A DNA stretch of 30,538 bases, taken from an uncultured Gemmatimonadota bacterium (lineage in GTDB: Bacteria > Gemmatimonadota > Gemmatimonadetes > Gemmatimonadales > Gemmatimonadaceae). Numbering within the stretch: the stretch's first letter is position 1; each line of letters begins with the position of its first letter. The notes under the pieces were generated by a model. It worked only from the letters and a program-made list of their open reading frames with translations, made no database searches and had not been told where the DNA came from. The position numbers and the translations under genes were made by a program. This document shows positions 1 to 7,278 of the stretch, in pieces. Where the stretch lies: positions 1-30,538 of the forward strand of contig CAMLIT010000043.1 of assembly GCA_946480295.1 (NCBI GenBank), read 5' to 3'.

Positions 1-38
1 GTTCGGGTTCTGTGGGCGGGGGTGTCCGCACCACGGGG

Positions 39-127
39 TTGGTTCTTTGGTCGTTGGCGGGCCGCTCGGGATGCTTCTCGTGGCATCCCGAGCGGCTCGC
101 CAATGACTCATGACCAACGACCAATCG
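39..127 (+). repeat. Heptad-flanked hairpin repeat, copy 1
   Basis: An imperfect palindrome lies just upstream of ispH. Positions 54-74 pair with 83-103 over 21 bp, with 20 Watson-Crick pairs and one G·T (60·97), around the 8-nt loop TTCTCGTG. Both flanks are built from 7-nt units: TTGGTCG and TTGGCGG on the left; CCAATGA, CTCATGA, CCAACGA and CCAATCG at 100-127 on the right. The same design recurs at 5893-5987 and, degraded, at 29303-29397. No transposase is nearby. It may act as a 5' leader structure for ispH or as a terminator for whatever lies upstream. Confidence 0.85.
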
Positions 128-181
128 CGCCGTTCCTCCCACCGCGCCCCGCGTCCCACACCCGTCGTTAAGTTTCCTCCC

Positions 182-1390
182 ATGTCTCCCGCCCCCGACA
201 CCTACTTCCGCAAGGGCTTCGGTCTCAAGGCCGAGGTGCAGCAGGACCTCGCCGTCTACGAGGGCCGCGTCGTCGACGTCATGCGCGAGCACGACTACGC
301 CCTCACCGTCGGCGACGTCACCCTGCGGCTGGCGCGGGAGTTCGGCTTCTGCTACGGCGTCGAGCGCGCGGTGGAGTACGCGTATCAGACGCGGCGCAAG
401 TTCCCCGACAAGCACATCTTCCTCGTCGGCGAGATCATCCACAACCCGCACGTCAACAACAAGTTGCGCGAGCTCGGGGTGGAGATCCTCCAGCGCGGCC
501 AGGCGGGCTTCGATTTCAGCGGCCTCGGCCCCGACGACGTCGTCATCCTTCCCGCCTTCGGCGTCACCACCGACGACTTCCTCCGGCTGAACGCCATCGG
601 CTGCATCCTCGTCGATACGACCTGCGGGTCGGTGCTCAACGTGTGGAAGCGGGTCGAGAGCTACGCCCGCGACGGGCTCACCGCGCTCATCCACGGCAAG
701 TACGCCCACGAGGAGACGCGCGCCACCGCGTCGCAGGTGCTCAAGTACCCCGGCGGGCAGTACATCGTCGTCCGCAACATGGACGAGGCGCGGATCGTCT
801 GCGATTTCATCGAGGGGAAGGCGACGCGCGAGGCGGTGCTGGCGAAGTTCGCGCCCCACGCCGTCGCCTGGGGCTTCGATCCCGACCTGCACCTGAAGCG
901 GATCGGCGTCGCGAACCAGACGACGATGCTGGCGAAGGAATCGCTGGCGATCGCCGCCGAAGTGGGCGCGGCGATCGAGCGGGCGCACGGCGCGGAGGCG
1001 CGGCTGCGCGACTTCCGCAGCTTCGACACGATCTGCAGCGCGACGCAGGAGCGGCAGGACGCGGTGCTCGAGCTGCTCGAGGAGCCGCTGGACCTGATGG
1101 TCGTCATCGGCGGCTTCAACTCCAGCAACACGATCTCGCTGGCGGCGCTCTGCGCCGGCCGCGTGCCGACGTACCACATCGAGTTCGCCTCGGGGATCGA
1201 CCCGGAGGCGAAGACGATCCACTACCGCGTCGCCGGCATCCAGCACCGCGAGGAGACGGCGGCGGACTGGCTGCCCGCCGAGGGGCCGGTCCGGATCGGC
1301 CTCACCGCTGGCGCGAGCACGCCCAACAACAAGATCGGCGAGGTCATCGCGCGCATACTGGCGACGCGCGGACTCGAGCTGGAGCTCTGA
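182..1390 (+). CDS. ispH: 4-hydroxy-3-methylbut-2-enyl diphosphate reductase (IspH/LytB), long form
   Basis: Last enzyme of the MEP isoprenoid pathway. It reductively dehydroxylates HMBPP to IPP and DMAPP in the cytoplasm using a [4Fe-4S] cluster. The three cluster cysteines are visible at Cys57 (GFCYGVERAV), Cys148 (DTTCGS) and Cys285 (DTICSATQERQ). At 402 residues it is much longer than the roughly 315-residue E. coli type. Its N-terminus (YFRKGFG, then GDVTLRLAREFGFC) and EIIHNPHVN match the cyanobacterial/plant branch from memory. I chose the ATG at 182, which starts the conserved N-terminus. An in-frame ATG at 110 lies inside the repeat, and the 24 residues it would add look repeat-derived. 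No clear Shine-Dalgarno precedes 182. The SGNH hydrolase gene follows after 22 nt. Confidence 0.95.
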   Translation: MSPAPDTYFRKGFGLKAEVQQDLAVYEGRVVDVMREHDYALTVGDVTLRLAREFGFCYGVERAVEYAYQTRRKFPDKHIFLVGEIIHNPHVNNKLRELGVEILQRGQAGFDFSGLGPDDVVILPAFGVTTDDFLRLNAIGCILVDTTCGSVLNVWKRVESYARDGLTALIHGKYAHEETRATASQVLKYPGGQYIVVRNMDEARIVCDFIEGKATREAVLAKFAPHAVAWGFDPDLHLKRIGVANQTTMLAKESLAIAAEVGAAIERAHGAEARLRDFRSFDTICSATQERQDAVLELLEEPLDLMVVIGGFNSSNTISLAALCAGRVPTYHIEFASGIDPEAKTIHYRVAGIQHREETAADWLPAEGPVRIGLTAGASTPNNKIGEVIARILATRGLELEL

Positions 1391-1412
1391 CCGGACCCTC
1401 GGGAGCACGCAC

Positions 1413-2186
1413 GTGCGCTTCACGCACTACTTCGCTCTCGGCGACTCGGTGTCGATCGACCTCTACCCCGCGCTCGATCTCGGGCTGGCGGAGGTCGCCG
1501 TCGCGCTGGAGCGGACCTCGCGCGCCGGCGAGGTCGCGCCCGTCGGCGCGGCCTCGCTCTTCTACCGGAACGACGACACGCAGTGGCCGGAGGACGCGGC
1601 CAACGATCTCGTGAGCCAGTTCCCGACGATCCAGCCGCACTTCCTGGCCCAGGACGGCGCCACGATCGGCGACATCTTCGGCGAGCAGCTCCCGCTCCTC
1701 GAGGAGGACTACGAGCCGACGCTCGTGACGCTGACGGCGGGAGGCAACGACCTCCTCAGCGCCTTCGCCAACAAGCCGCGCCACGACCTGCTGGAGCGCA
1801 TTGCCCGCGACGTCGCCGAGGCGTACGATTTCCTCGTGGACGCGATCCGGCGCGCGCGGCCCAACGCGGGGCTGATCCTCACGACGGTCTACGATCCGTC
1901 CGATCTCACCGGGCGCATCCCCGGGGTGCTGGAGGGCGCGGGGCAGATGCCGCTCGACGTTCTCGATGGGCTGAACGACCGCATCCGCCGGCTCGCCGAC
2001 GGCACGCCGAACGTGGTCCTCGCCGACGTGCACGCGCACTTCCTCGGCCACGGCATCACCGCGCCGGAGAAGGACCGGTGGTACTGGCGTCGCGCGCTCC
2101 TCGAGCCGAACGCGCGCGGGGCGAGCGAGGTGCGCCACGTCTGGCTGGATGCGCTGCAGCGGTTGCAGGAGTCGCTCGCCGACTGA
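1413..2186 (+). CDS. SGNH/GDSL-family hydrolase
   Basis: Predicted esterase or lipase-like hydrolase of the SGNH fold with unknown substrate. Block I is FALGDSVSID, with the nucleophile at Ser12. The oxyanion residues are in TLTAGGND (Gly110-111, Asn112). The C-terminal part has ADVHAHFLGHG (204-214) and EPNARGASEVRHVW (231-244), which should carry the catalytic Asp/His pair, though I cannot assign them without an alignment. There is no signal peptide, so it is likely cytoplasmic. The GTG start at 1413 is preceded by GGGAG at 1401-1405. It sits 22 nt after ispH and 25 nt before xdhC, so it is probably cotranscribed. The protein has 257 residues, normal for a single-domain SGNH enzyme. Confidence 0.85.
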   Translation: MRFTHYFALGDSVSIDLYPALDLGLAEVAVALERTSRAGEVAPVGAASLFYRNDDTQWPEDAANDLVSQFPTIQPHFLAQDGATIGDIFGEQLPLLEEDYEPTLVTLTAGGNDLLSAFANKPRHDLLERIARDVAEAYDFLVDAIRRARPNAGLILTTVYDPSDLTGRIPGVLEGAGQMPLDVLDGLNDRIRRLADGTPNVVLADVHAHFLGHGITAPEKDRWYWRRALLEPNARGASEVRHVWLDALQRLQESLAD

Positions 2187-2211
2187 CGAGCACACGGAGG
2201 GAGGTGCCCGC

Positions 2212-3294
2212 GTGAGCCAACCGTTCGACCAGCTCGACCGCCTGCGTCACGAGGCCGGCGTCGCGGCGATGGCGACGCTCGTCGCGGCGAAGGGGACGAC
2301 GCCGAAGAAGGCGGGGTCGCGCATGTGGGTCGGCCGCGACGGGGCGATCCTCGGCTCGGTGACGATCGGCGGCTGCGTCGACGCGCGCGTCGTCTCCGAG
2401 GCGGACGCCGTGCTCGCGCGCGGCGGCGCGACGCTCCTCGACCTCTCGCTCGGCGACGAGGAGGCGTGGGAGATCGGCCTGACCTGCGGCGGGAGCGTCG
2501 AGGTGCTCGTCGAGCGGGTGGACGCGCGCGATCCCGGCAGCGCGGTCGTCGCGGCATACGACGCGGCGCGCGCCGAGGTGGCGGCCGGCCGCGCGGTGGT
2601 CGTCGTTGCGCCCCTGGCGGGCGAGGCGCGCCGGCTCCTCGTCGGCGAGAACGGCGTGCTCGCTGGCTCGCTCGGCGACACGGCTCTCGACGCCGCGGCG
2701 CGGGCCGCCGCCGTCGAGCTCCTCGAGGGCAGCGCGTCGGCGGTGCGCGAGGTGGAGGTCGGCGCGCGGACGACGCGCCTCTACTTCGAGCTGCTCCGCC
2801 CCGCCGAGACGGTCGTCGTCTATGGCGCGGGCGAGGTCGCGATGTCGCTCGCCGTCATCGCGCGCGAGCTCGGGATGCGCACGCTGGTCGTGGATGCGCG
2901 CGAGCGCTATGCCACGCGCGAGCGATTCCCCCGCGCCGACGAGCTCCTCGTCGGCATGCCGTCGGAGATCGCGGAGCGGCTGCCCGCGAACGCGAGCACC
3001 TACGTCGTGCTCGTCGCGCACGACTACAAGTACGAGCTGCCGGTGCTGCGGCAGGTGCTGCGCGGCGACGCCGGCTACGTCGGCCTCCTCGGCAGCCGCC
3101 GGCGCGGCGCGACGATCAAGGAGATGCTGCGCGAGGAGGGCTTCACGGACGCCGAGCTCGCGCGCATCCACACGCCGATCGGGCTCGCCATCGGGGCGCG
3201 GAGCGCGCCGGAGATCGCCCTCGCCATCGCCGCCGAGATCGTGGCGGAGCGCGAGCGGACGCGCGGGAACCGCCGCGTGGAGCCGGCGGCGTGA
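2212..3294 (+). CDS. xdhC: XdhC/CoxI-family molybdoenzyme maturation protein
   Basis: XdhC-family proteins bind molybdenum cofactor and deliver it, sulfurated, to xanthine dehydrogenase or CO dehydrogenase-type hydroxylases. The N-terminal domain has the family signature ATLVAAKGTTP, then GSVTIGGCVDARV with Cys55 at residues 49-61, then GLTCGGSVEVLVE at 89-101. A Rossmann-type C-terminal domain begins at VVVYGAGEVA (201-210) and contains GLLGSRRR and TPIGLAIGARSAPEIALAI. I chose the GTG at 2212 because it follows GGAGGGAGG and begins the conserved region. An earlier in-frame ATG (2149) lies inside the preceding gene. The enzyme it would mature is not in this window. SufU-like and MocA-like genes follow directly, which supports a molybdenum-hydroxylase role. 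Confidence 0.93.
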   Translation: MSQPFDQLDRLRHEAGVAAMATLVAAKGTTPKKAGSRMWVGRDGAILGSVTIGGCVDARVVSEADAVLARGGATLLDLSLGDEEAWEIGLTCGGSVEVLVERVDARDPGSAVVAAYDAARAEVAAGRAVVVVAPLAGEARRLLVGENGVLAGSLGDTALDAAARAAAVELLEGSASAVREVEVGARTTRLYFELLRPAETVVVYGAGEVAMSLAVIARELGMRTLVVDARERYATRERFPRADELLVGMPSEIAERLPANASTYVVLVAHDYKYELPVLRQVLRGDAGYVGLLGSRRRGATIKEMLREEGFTDAELARIHTPIGLAIGARSAPEIALAIAAEIVAERERTRGNRRVEPAA

Positions 3295-3321
3295 GCGGAC
3301 GCGTCCTCGCGGACGGCGGCG

Positions 3322-3711
3322 ATGGGTGACCGCGCGTACGGGGGCCAGATCCTCGAGCACTTCCGGCGCCCGCGCAACCGGGGCAGGCTCGCGGTGGCCG
3401 ACGCGGCGAGCGAGGGGGTGAACCCGCTCTGCGGCGACCGGGTGCGCATCGAGCTCGCGCTGCGCGGCGAGCGCATCGCGAAGGCGCGCTTCTCCGGCGA
3501 TTCGTGCGCGATCTGCATCGCGTCGGCGTCGCTGCTGACGGAGCGCGTGACGGGGATGACGGCCGGGGAGGCCGCTGCGCTCGCCGACGAGGTGGCCGTG
3601 GCGCAGCTCGGGACGGAGATCCCGGCGGCCCGCCGCGCCTGTGCGCTCCTCCCCCTCCAGACCCTCCGCCGCGCGCTCGAGCGCGGCGGCGAGCGCGTCC
3701 CGCCGTCGTGA
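3322..3711 (+). CDS. SufU/IscU-like Fe-S cluster scaffold protein
   Basis: Small cytoplasmic protein of the NifU_N/SufU family, which accept sulfur from a cysteine desulfurase or hold a nascent Fe-S cluster. All ligand positions are visible: Cys37 and Asp39 in NPLCGDRV, Cys62 in [12 protein letters not shown], and Cys107 in [12 protein letters not shown]. The protein has 129 residues, slightly shorter than B. subtilis SufU, with the loss just before the last cysteine. An extra cysteine (Cys65) sits three residues after the second ligand. Its stop overlaps the GTG start of the MocA-like gene (GTGA, 3708-3711), so translation is probably coupled. No other suf or isc gene is present. Placed between xdhC and a mocA-like gene, it may serve Fe-S loading of a molybdenum hydroxylase rather than general SUF assembly; that is inference. 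Confidence 0.88.
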   Translation: MGDRAYGGQILEHFRRPRNRGRLAVADAASEGVNPLCGDRVRIELALRGERIAKARFSGDSCAICIASASLLTERVTGMTAGEAAALADEVAVAQLGTEIPAARRACALLPLQTLRRALERGGERVPPS

Positions 3712-4757
3712 TCGCGGGGGTGCTGCTCGCCGCCGGCCGCGGGGCGCGCTTCGACGGGCGCGGGACGAAGCTCACCGCGCCGTTAGGCGGCGAGCCGGTG
3801 GTGCGCCACGCCGCGCGCGCCCTCCTCGCGGCGCCGGTGGATCGCGTCGTCGTCGTCACCGGGGCGGACGAGGAGCGCGTGCGCGACGCCCTCGCCGGGC
3901 TCGCCGTGGACGTGGTGCACAACGCGTCATTCGGTGAGGGCATCGGCCGCTCGGTGGCGTGCGGGATCGCGGCGCTCGCCCCGGACACGGAGGCGGCGAT
4001 CATCGCCCTCGGCGACCAGCCGTTCGTCGCCGCGGCGGTGCTGCAGGCGCTCGTCGACCGCTGGCGCGAAACCGGCGCGCCGATCGTGGCCCCGCGCTAC
4101 GCCGGCCTGCGAGGCAACCCGGTGCTCTTCGACCGCACCGTCTTCGCCGAGCTGTGCGCGCTCGCCGGCGACGTGGGCGCGCGCGGCGTCATCGACCGGG
4201 ACCCGGCGCGCGTGGCGTTCGTCGATGTCGACCACGACATGCCGGTGGACGTGGACACGCCGGCCGACCTCGCGCGGCTGGAGGGCGCGGCAGGCGGATC
4301 CGGGCACCCGCCGCGGACGACGGGGGTAGGAGCGAGGGCATCCAGGACCAAAGGAGCGACGATGACCGACAGGATCGAGCTGACCGACGACGAGTGGCGG
4401 AAGAAGCTGACGCCCGAGCAGTACGACATCTGCCGCCGGCACGGCACCGAGCGCGCCTTCACCGGGAAGTACTGGAACGAGCACGCGCCGGGCGTCTACC
4501 ACTGCGTCGCGTGCGGCGAGCCGCTGTTCGACGCGGAGACGAAGTTCGAGTCGGGGACGGGGTGGCCGAGCTTCTACCAGCCGATCGCCGCGGACCGCGT
4601 GATCGAGAAGACGGACCGCACCTTCGGGATGGAGCGTACCGAGGTGCTGTGTGCGCGCTGCGGCTCGCACCTCGGGCACGTCTTCGACGACGGGCCGCGC
4701 CCGACGGGGCTGCGCTACTGCCTCAACTCGGCGGCGCTCGACCTGGAGCGCCGGTGA
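3708..4757 (+). CDS. MocA/MobA-like nucleotidyltransferase reading in frame into MsrB
   Basis: Residues 1 to about 193 form a MobA-like NTP-transferase domain, the class that attaches CMP or GMP to molybdopterin. Visible motifs are [17 protein letters not shown] (6-22), IIALGDQPF (98-106) and NPVLFDR (137-143). The domain ends at [13 protein letters not shown]. With xdhC two genes upstream, molybdenum cofactor cytidylyltransferase (MocA) is the most likely identity. There is no stop codon after this domain. The frame runs through a Gly/Arg/Thr-rich linker of about 25 residues into a complete MsrB domain (219-349), predicting a 349-residue fusion. An internal Shine-Dalgarno and ATG can also start MsrB alone. 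The GTG start overlaps the previous stop. Leu26 uses TTA, rare in this GC-rich setting. Specificity (CTP or GTP) cannot be read from the sequence. Confidence 0.82.
   Translation: MIAGVLLAAGRGARFDGRGTKLTAPLGGEPVVRHAARALLAAPVDRVVVVTGADEERVRDALAGLAVDVVHNASFGEGIGRSVACGIAALAPDTEAAIIALGDQPFVAAAVLQALVDRWRETGAPIVAPRYAGLRGNPVLFDRTVFAELCALAGDVGARGVIDRDPARVAFVDVDHDMPVDVDTPADLARLEGAAGGSGHPPRTTGVGARASRTKGATMTDRIELTDDEWRKKLTPEQYDICRRHGTERAFTGKYWNEHAPGVYHCVACGEPLFDAETKFESGTGWPSFYQPIAADRVIEKTDRTFGMERTEVLCARCGSHLGHVFDDGPRPTGLRYCLNSAALDLERR
4351..4356 (+). promoter_or_regulatory. Internal Shine-Dalgarno for msrB
   Basis: AAGGAG is followed by five bases and the ATG at 4362. It lies inside the open frame that links the MocA-like domain to MsrB, so it decides whether MsrB can be made as a separate protein. 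Confidence 0.7.
4362..4757 (+). CDS. msrB: Peptide-methionine (R)-S-oxide reductase, internal start
   Basis: MsrB reduces the R epimer of methionine sulfoxide in proteins. The structural zinc cysteines are Cys48/Cys51 (CVAC) and Cys97/Cys100 (CARC). The catalytic cysteine is Cys120 in RYCLNSAAL. The family motifs [11 protein letters not shown] and [12 protein letters not shown] are intact. Counted from the ATG at 4362 the protein has 131 residues, normal for a free-standing MsrB. AAGGAG at 4351-4356, five bases before the ATG, is one of the clearest Shine-Dalgarno sequences in the window. The same frame is open upstream into the MocA-like domain, so both a free form and a C-terminal fusion form are possible. 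A small gene overlaps its stop (GTGA). Confidence 0.93.
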   Translation: MTDRIELTDDEWRKKLTPEQYDICRRHGTERAFTGKYWNEHAPGVYHCVACGEPLFDAETKFESGTGWPSFYQPIAADRVIEKTDRTFGMERTEVLCARCGSHLGHVFDDGPRPTGLRYCLNSAALDLERR

Positions 4758-5053
4758 TCGAGCGCCTGGTCGTCGCCCTGCGCTTCTTCGCCGAGGGCGA
4801 GGCGGCCGCCGCGACCGATGCGGGCATCGTGCGCCGCGCCGCGGGCGACTACCTCGACGCCTACCGGCTGATCATGGACTGTCCGCAGTACCAGCTCGGC
4901 GCCACCGCGCGCGCGGCCCTCGTGGACGTCGAGGGCGTGGCCGAGCGTCTCGGGGACGACGGTGTGGACCCGGGTGCGCTCCGGCGCGACCTCGCCGCGG
5001 CGCGCGCCGCCGCGGGGCGGGCGCTGGCCGCGCTCGGCACCACGCCTTCCTGA
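4754..5053 (+). CDS. Small protein of unknown function
   Basis: I do not recognise this family. The GTG start overlaps the msrB stop (GTGA), and the frame encodes 99 residues. The product looks mostly helical and alanine-rich, starting [18 protein letters not shown], with no signal peptide, no membrane segment and a single cysteine in [10 protein letters not shown]. The last third (roughly 75-95) is an Ala/Arg/Leu-rich helix. It is the last gene of the ispH-to-msrB run, followed by a 118-bp gap with a strong palindrome. Coding support is the start-stop overlap and reading-frame continuity. A function linked to methionine sulfoxide repair is possible from position only. Confidence 0.55.
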   Translation: MIERLVVALRFFAEGEAAAATDAGIVRRAAGDYLDAYRLIMDCPQYQLGATARAALVDVEGVAERLGDDGVDPGALRRDLAAARAAAGRALAALGTTPS

Positions 5054-5082
5054 GCGCTCCCCGCCCAGCTTCCGCTCCCGCG

Positions 5083-5111
5083 TGGAGTTTGGGCGGGCCG
5101 GCCAGTACATT
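5083..5111 (+). promoter_or_regulatory. Possible promoter for the 5172 gene
   Basis: TGGAGT (5083-5088) and TACATT (5106-5111) are 17 bp apart, with weak matches to sigma-70 type -35 and -10 boxes. If real, transcription would begin close to the palindrome at 5121. The call rests on spacing and position only. Confidence 0.22.
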
Positions 5112-5120
5112 CGTGGCGGA

Positions 5121-5142
5121 CGTGCCGGGCCGGCCCGGCACG
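5121..5142. promoter_or_regulatory. Perfect 22-bp palindrome in the leader of the 5172 gene
   Basis: CGTGCCGGGCC is followed directly by its exact reverse complement, so there is no spacer. It ends 29 bp before the ATG at 5172. With no loop it suits a dimeric regulator site better than an RNA hairpin, although self-complementary GC-rich sequence can also arise by chance. Confidence 0.45.
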
Positions 5143-5171
5143 GGGGACCACCACCATTCGGAGGCTTCAGT

Positions 5172-5855
5172 ATGCGTAGACTGCTCACGACGGTCGCACT
5201 CGTGGCGATCGCGTCGCCGCTCGCGGCGCAGGGGGTCAAGCCGCAGGCGCGGGACAACGATCCGACGCACAAGGTCAGCGGCGGCACGCTCCCCGCGGGC
5301 TGGAGCGTGCGGGTGGACGACAAGGACGCGTCGCGCGGGATGACCGCCAACGACCTGAAGTTCATCACGATGGGTCCGGGCCTGCACGTGACGACCGGGC
5401 CGGCGGCGATCTTCTACAACCCGGCGGACGAGGCGACCGGCAACTACACCGTGCACGCGACGTTCACGCAGGAGAAGAAGCCGATGCACCCGGAGGCGTA
5501 CGGCGTCTTCGTCGGCGGCGCCAACCTTCCCGACAACACGCAGCAGTACCTGTACTTCATCGTGCGCGGCACCGGCGAGTACATGATCAACCACCGCGCC
5601 GGGACGGCGGTGCACAAGATCGTGCCGTGGACCGCGAGCCCCGCGGTGCACCAGCAGGACGCCGACGGGAAGGCGACCAACACCGTCGCGATCCGCGTGT
5701 CGACGGACTCCGTGCACTTCCTCGTGAACGGCGAGCAGGTGAAGGCGTTCTCGAAGGCGCAGATGCACGGCTTCCACATGGGCGGCCAGACGGGCTTCCG
5801 CGTGAACCACAACCTCGACGTGCACGTCGCGGATTTCGGGGTGACGAAGGAGTAG
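5172..5855 (+). CDS. Secreted concanavalin-like/DUF1080-like protein
   Basis: The 227-residue protein begins with a clear signal peptide (MRRLLTTVALVAIASPLAAQ), probably cleaved after Ala-Gln near residue 20. The mature part is rich in beta-strand patterns: GGTLPAGWSVRVDD, then FITMGPGLHVTTGPAAIFYNP, then VAIRVSTDSVHFLVNGEQV and GFRVNHNLDVHVADFGV. That order resembles the jelly-roll fold of laminin-G/concanavalin-like and DUF1080 proteins, which bind or process carbohydrates. I see no catalytic motif I can name. The ATG at 5172 is the only start that leaves an intact signal peptide. It is preceded by a 22-bp palindrome. It is a single-gene unit or the first gene of a new unit, followed by hairpin repeat copy 2. 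Confidence 0.75.
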   Translation: MRRLLTTVALVAIASPLAAQGVKPQARDNDPTHKVSGGTLPAGWSVRVDDKDASRGMTANDLKFITMGPGLHVTTGPAAIFYNPADEATGNYTVHATFTQEKKPMHPEAYGVFVGGANLPDNTQQYLYFIVRGTGEYMINHRAGTAVHKIVPWTASPAVHQQDADGKATNTVAIRVSTDSVHFLVNGEQVKAFSKAQMHGFHMGGQTGFRVNHNLDVHVADFGVTKE

Positions 5856-5892
5856 GCGACAGGATCTCCATCGCCGCGCCGTATCATCGTCG

Positions 5893-5987
5893 TTGGTGAT
5901 CGGTCCTTCGTGGTTGGCGAGCCGCTCGGGATGCTTCTCGCAGCATCCCGAGCGGTTTGCCAATGACCGATGACCAACGACCCATCA
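5893..5987 (+). repeat. Heptad-flanked hairpin repeat, copy 2
   Basis: Positions 5914-5934 pair with 5943-5963 over 21 bp, all paired, with two G·T pairs (5919·5958 and 5921·5956) and the loop TTCTCGCA. Heptads flank it: TTGGTGA, TCGGTCC, TTCGTGG and TTGGCGA on the left; CCAATGA, CCGATGA, CCAACGA and CCCATCA on the right. The element fills most of the 172-bp gap between the 5172 gene and the MFS gene, in the same orientation as copy 1. Confidence 0.87.
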
Positions 5988-6027
5988 CGTCGTACCGCCC
6001 CCCGCCCCCCGCCCCCCGCCAGACGCG

Positions 6028-7272
6028 ATGACCTCCACCCTCCCCTCCGCCACCGCGCCCGACGCCCGCTCCACCGCCGGCAGCGGCCATCGCGCCGCCG
6101 TCGTCGCGAGCTTCCTCGGCTGGACGCTCGACGCCTTCGACTTCTTCCTCGTCGTCATGACGCTGACGGCGATCGCGAAGGAGTTCGGGCGCCCGGACAA
6201 GGACCTCGCCTTCTCGCTGCTGCTCACGCTGCTGTTCCGCCCCGTGGGCGCGTTCGTCTTCGGCCTCCTCGCCGACCGCTACGGCCGGCGGCTCCCGCTG
6301 ATGCTCGACCTCGTCTTCTACTCGATCATCGAGGTCCTGACGGGGCTCGTGCACAGCTACGCGGCGTTCCTCGTCCTGCGCGCGCTGTTCGGCATCGGCA
6401 TGGGGGGCGAGTGGGGCGTCGGCGCATCGCTGGCGATGGAGAAGGCGCCGGCGCGCCGGCGCGGCATCCTCTCCGGGCTGCTCCAGGAGGGCTACGCCGC
6501 CGGCTACCTCCTCGCGGCGGTCTGCTACTTCTTCGTCTTCCCGCGCTTCGGCTGGCGCCCCCTCTTCTTCATCGGCGGCCTGCCGGCGCTGCTCGCGCTG
6601 TACGTGCGCTCGGGGGTGAAGGAGTCCGAGGTCTGGGAGCGCACGCGCCACGCGACGTGGGGGCAGCTCGGCCGCGGCATCCTCTCGCACTGGAAACTGT
6701 TCCTGTACCTGTTCGTACTCATGACGATGATGAACTTCGTCTCGCACGGCACACAGGACATGTATCCGACCTTCCTCCAGCGCGACTGGCACTTCACGCC
6801 GGAGAAGCGCGCCGCGCTCACCGCGTTCTCCATGGTCGGCGCGATCACCGGGGGGATCGCCTTCGGCTTCCTCTCCGACCGCATCGGCCGCCGCTGGGCG
6901 ATCGTCATCGCGCTCCTCCTCGCGCTCGTGATGATCCCGATCTGGGCGTTCGCGCCGTCGGTCGCGCTGCTCGTCGCCGGCGCCTTCCTCATGCAGTTCA
7001 TGGTGCAGGGCGCGTGGGGGGTGATCCCCGCGCACATCAACGAGCTGTCGCCGGACAACGTGCGCGGCTTCCTCCCCGGATTCGCCTACCAGTGCGGCGC
7101 GGCCGTGGCCGGCCTGGCGCCCTACCTCGTGGCGCTCTTCGCGACCTGGTGGACGTACGCGAAGGGGATGGCGCTGCTCGCCGCGACGGTGTTCCTCCTC
7201 GCGGCGATCGCCGCGTGGGCGGGACGCGAGCGGCACGGGGTGCTCTTCGGCGAAGTCCTCTCCACCGATTGA
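6028..7272 (+). CDS. MFS transporter, SHS (lactate/sialate:H+ symporter-like) type
   Basis: Inner-membrane proton-coupled carrier of 414 residues with about 12 hydrophobic segments. The first transmembrane segment has GWTLDAFDFFLVVMTL, typical of the sialate/lactate (SHS) group. The MFS loop 2-3 signature is LLADRYGRRLPLM, and its second-half counterpart is FLSDRIGRRWAI. RALFGIGMGGEWGVGASLAMEK matches segment 4 of this group. Likely substrates are monocarboxylates such as lactate or pyruvate; NanT-like sialate transport is less likely without catabolic genes. The ATG at 6028 gives a short polar N-terminus before segment 1. An upstream start at 5970 lies in another frame inside the repeat and is not credible. 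The DUF5916 gene begins 6 nt after the stop, suggesting one transcript. Confidence 0.9.
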   Translation: MTSTLPSATAPDARSTAGSGHRAAVVASFLGWTLDAFDFFLVVMTLTAIAKEFGRPDKDLAFSLLLTLLFRPVGAFVFGLLADRYGRRLPLMLDLVFYSIIEVLTGLVHSYAAFLVLRALFGIGMGGEWGVGASLAMEKAPARRRGILSGLLQEGYAAGYLLAAVCYFFVFPRFGWRPLFFIGGLPALLALYVRSGVKESEVWERTRHATWGQLGRGILSHWKLFLYLFVLMTMMNFVSHGTQDMYPTFLQRDWHFTPEKRAALTAFSMVGAITGGIAFGFLSDRIGRRWAIVIALLLALVMIPIWAFAPSVALLVAGAFLMQFMVQGAWGVIPAHINELSPDNVRGFLPGFAYQCGAAVAGLAPYLVALFATWWTYAKGMALLAATVFLLAAIAAWAGRERHGVLFGEVLSTD

Positions 7273-7278
7273 GGCCTC

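Noticed and set aside
1..38. Fragment of an upstream gene
   Set aside because: Too short, no conserved residues, and only a small GGTG/CACC hairpin is visible.
39..103. Insertion sequence or MITE with terminal inverted repeats
   Set aside because: No transposase and no target-site duplication visible; the palindrome has a small loop, so it behaves as a hairpin rather than an element with distant ends. A REP-like origin remains possible.
110..181. Upstream in-frame ATG for ispH at 110
   Set aside because: It lies in the heptad flank of repeat copy 1, and the extra residues are not part of the family; a similar ATG in copy 2 (5970) is in the wrong frame for its gene.
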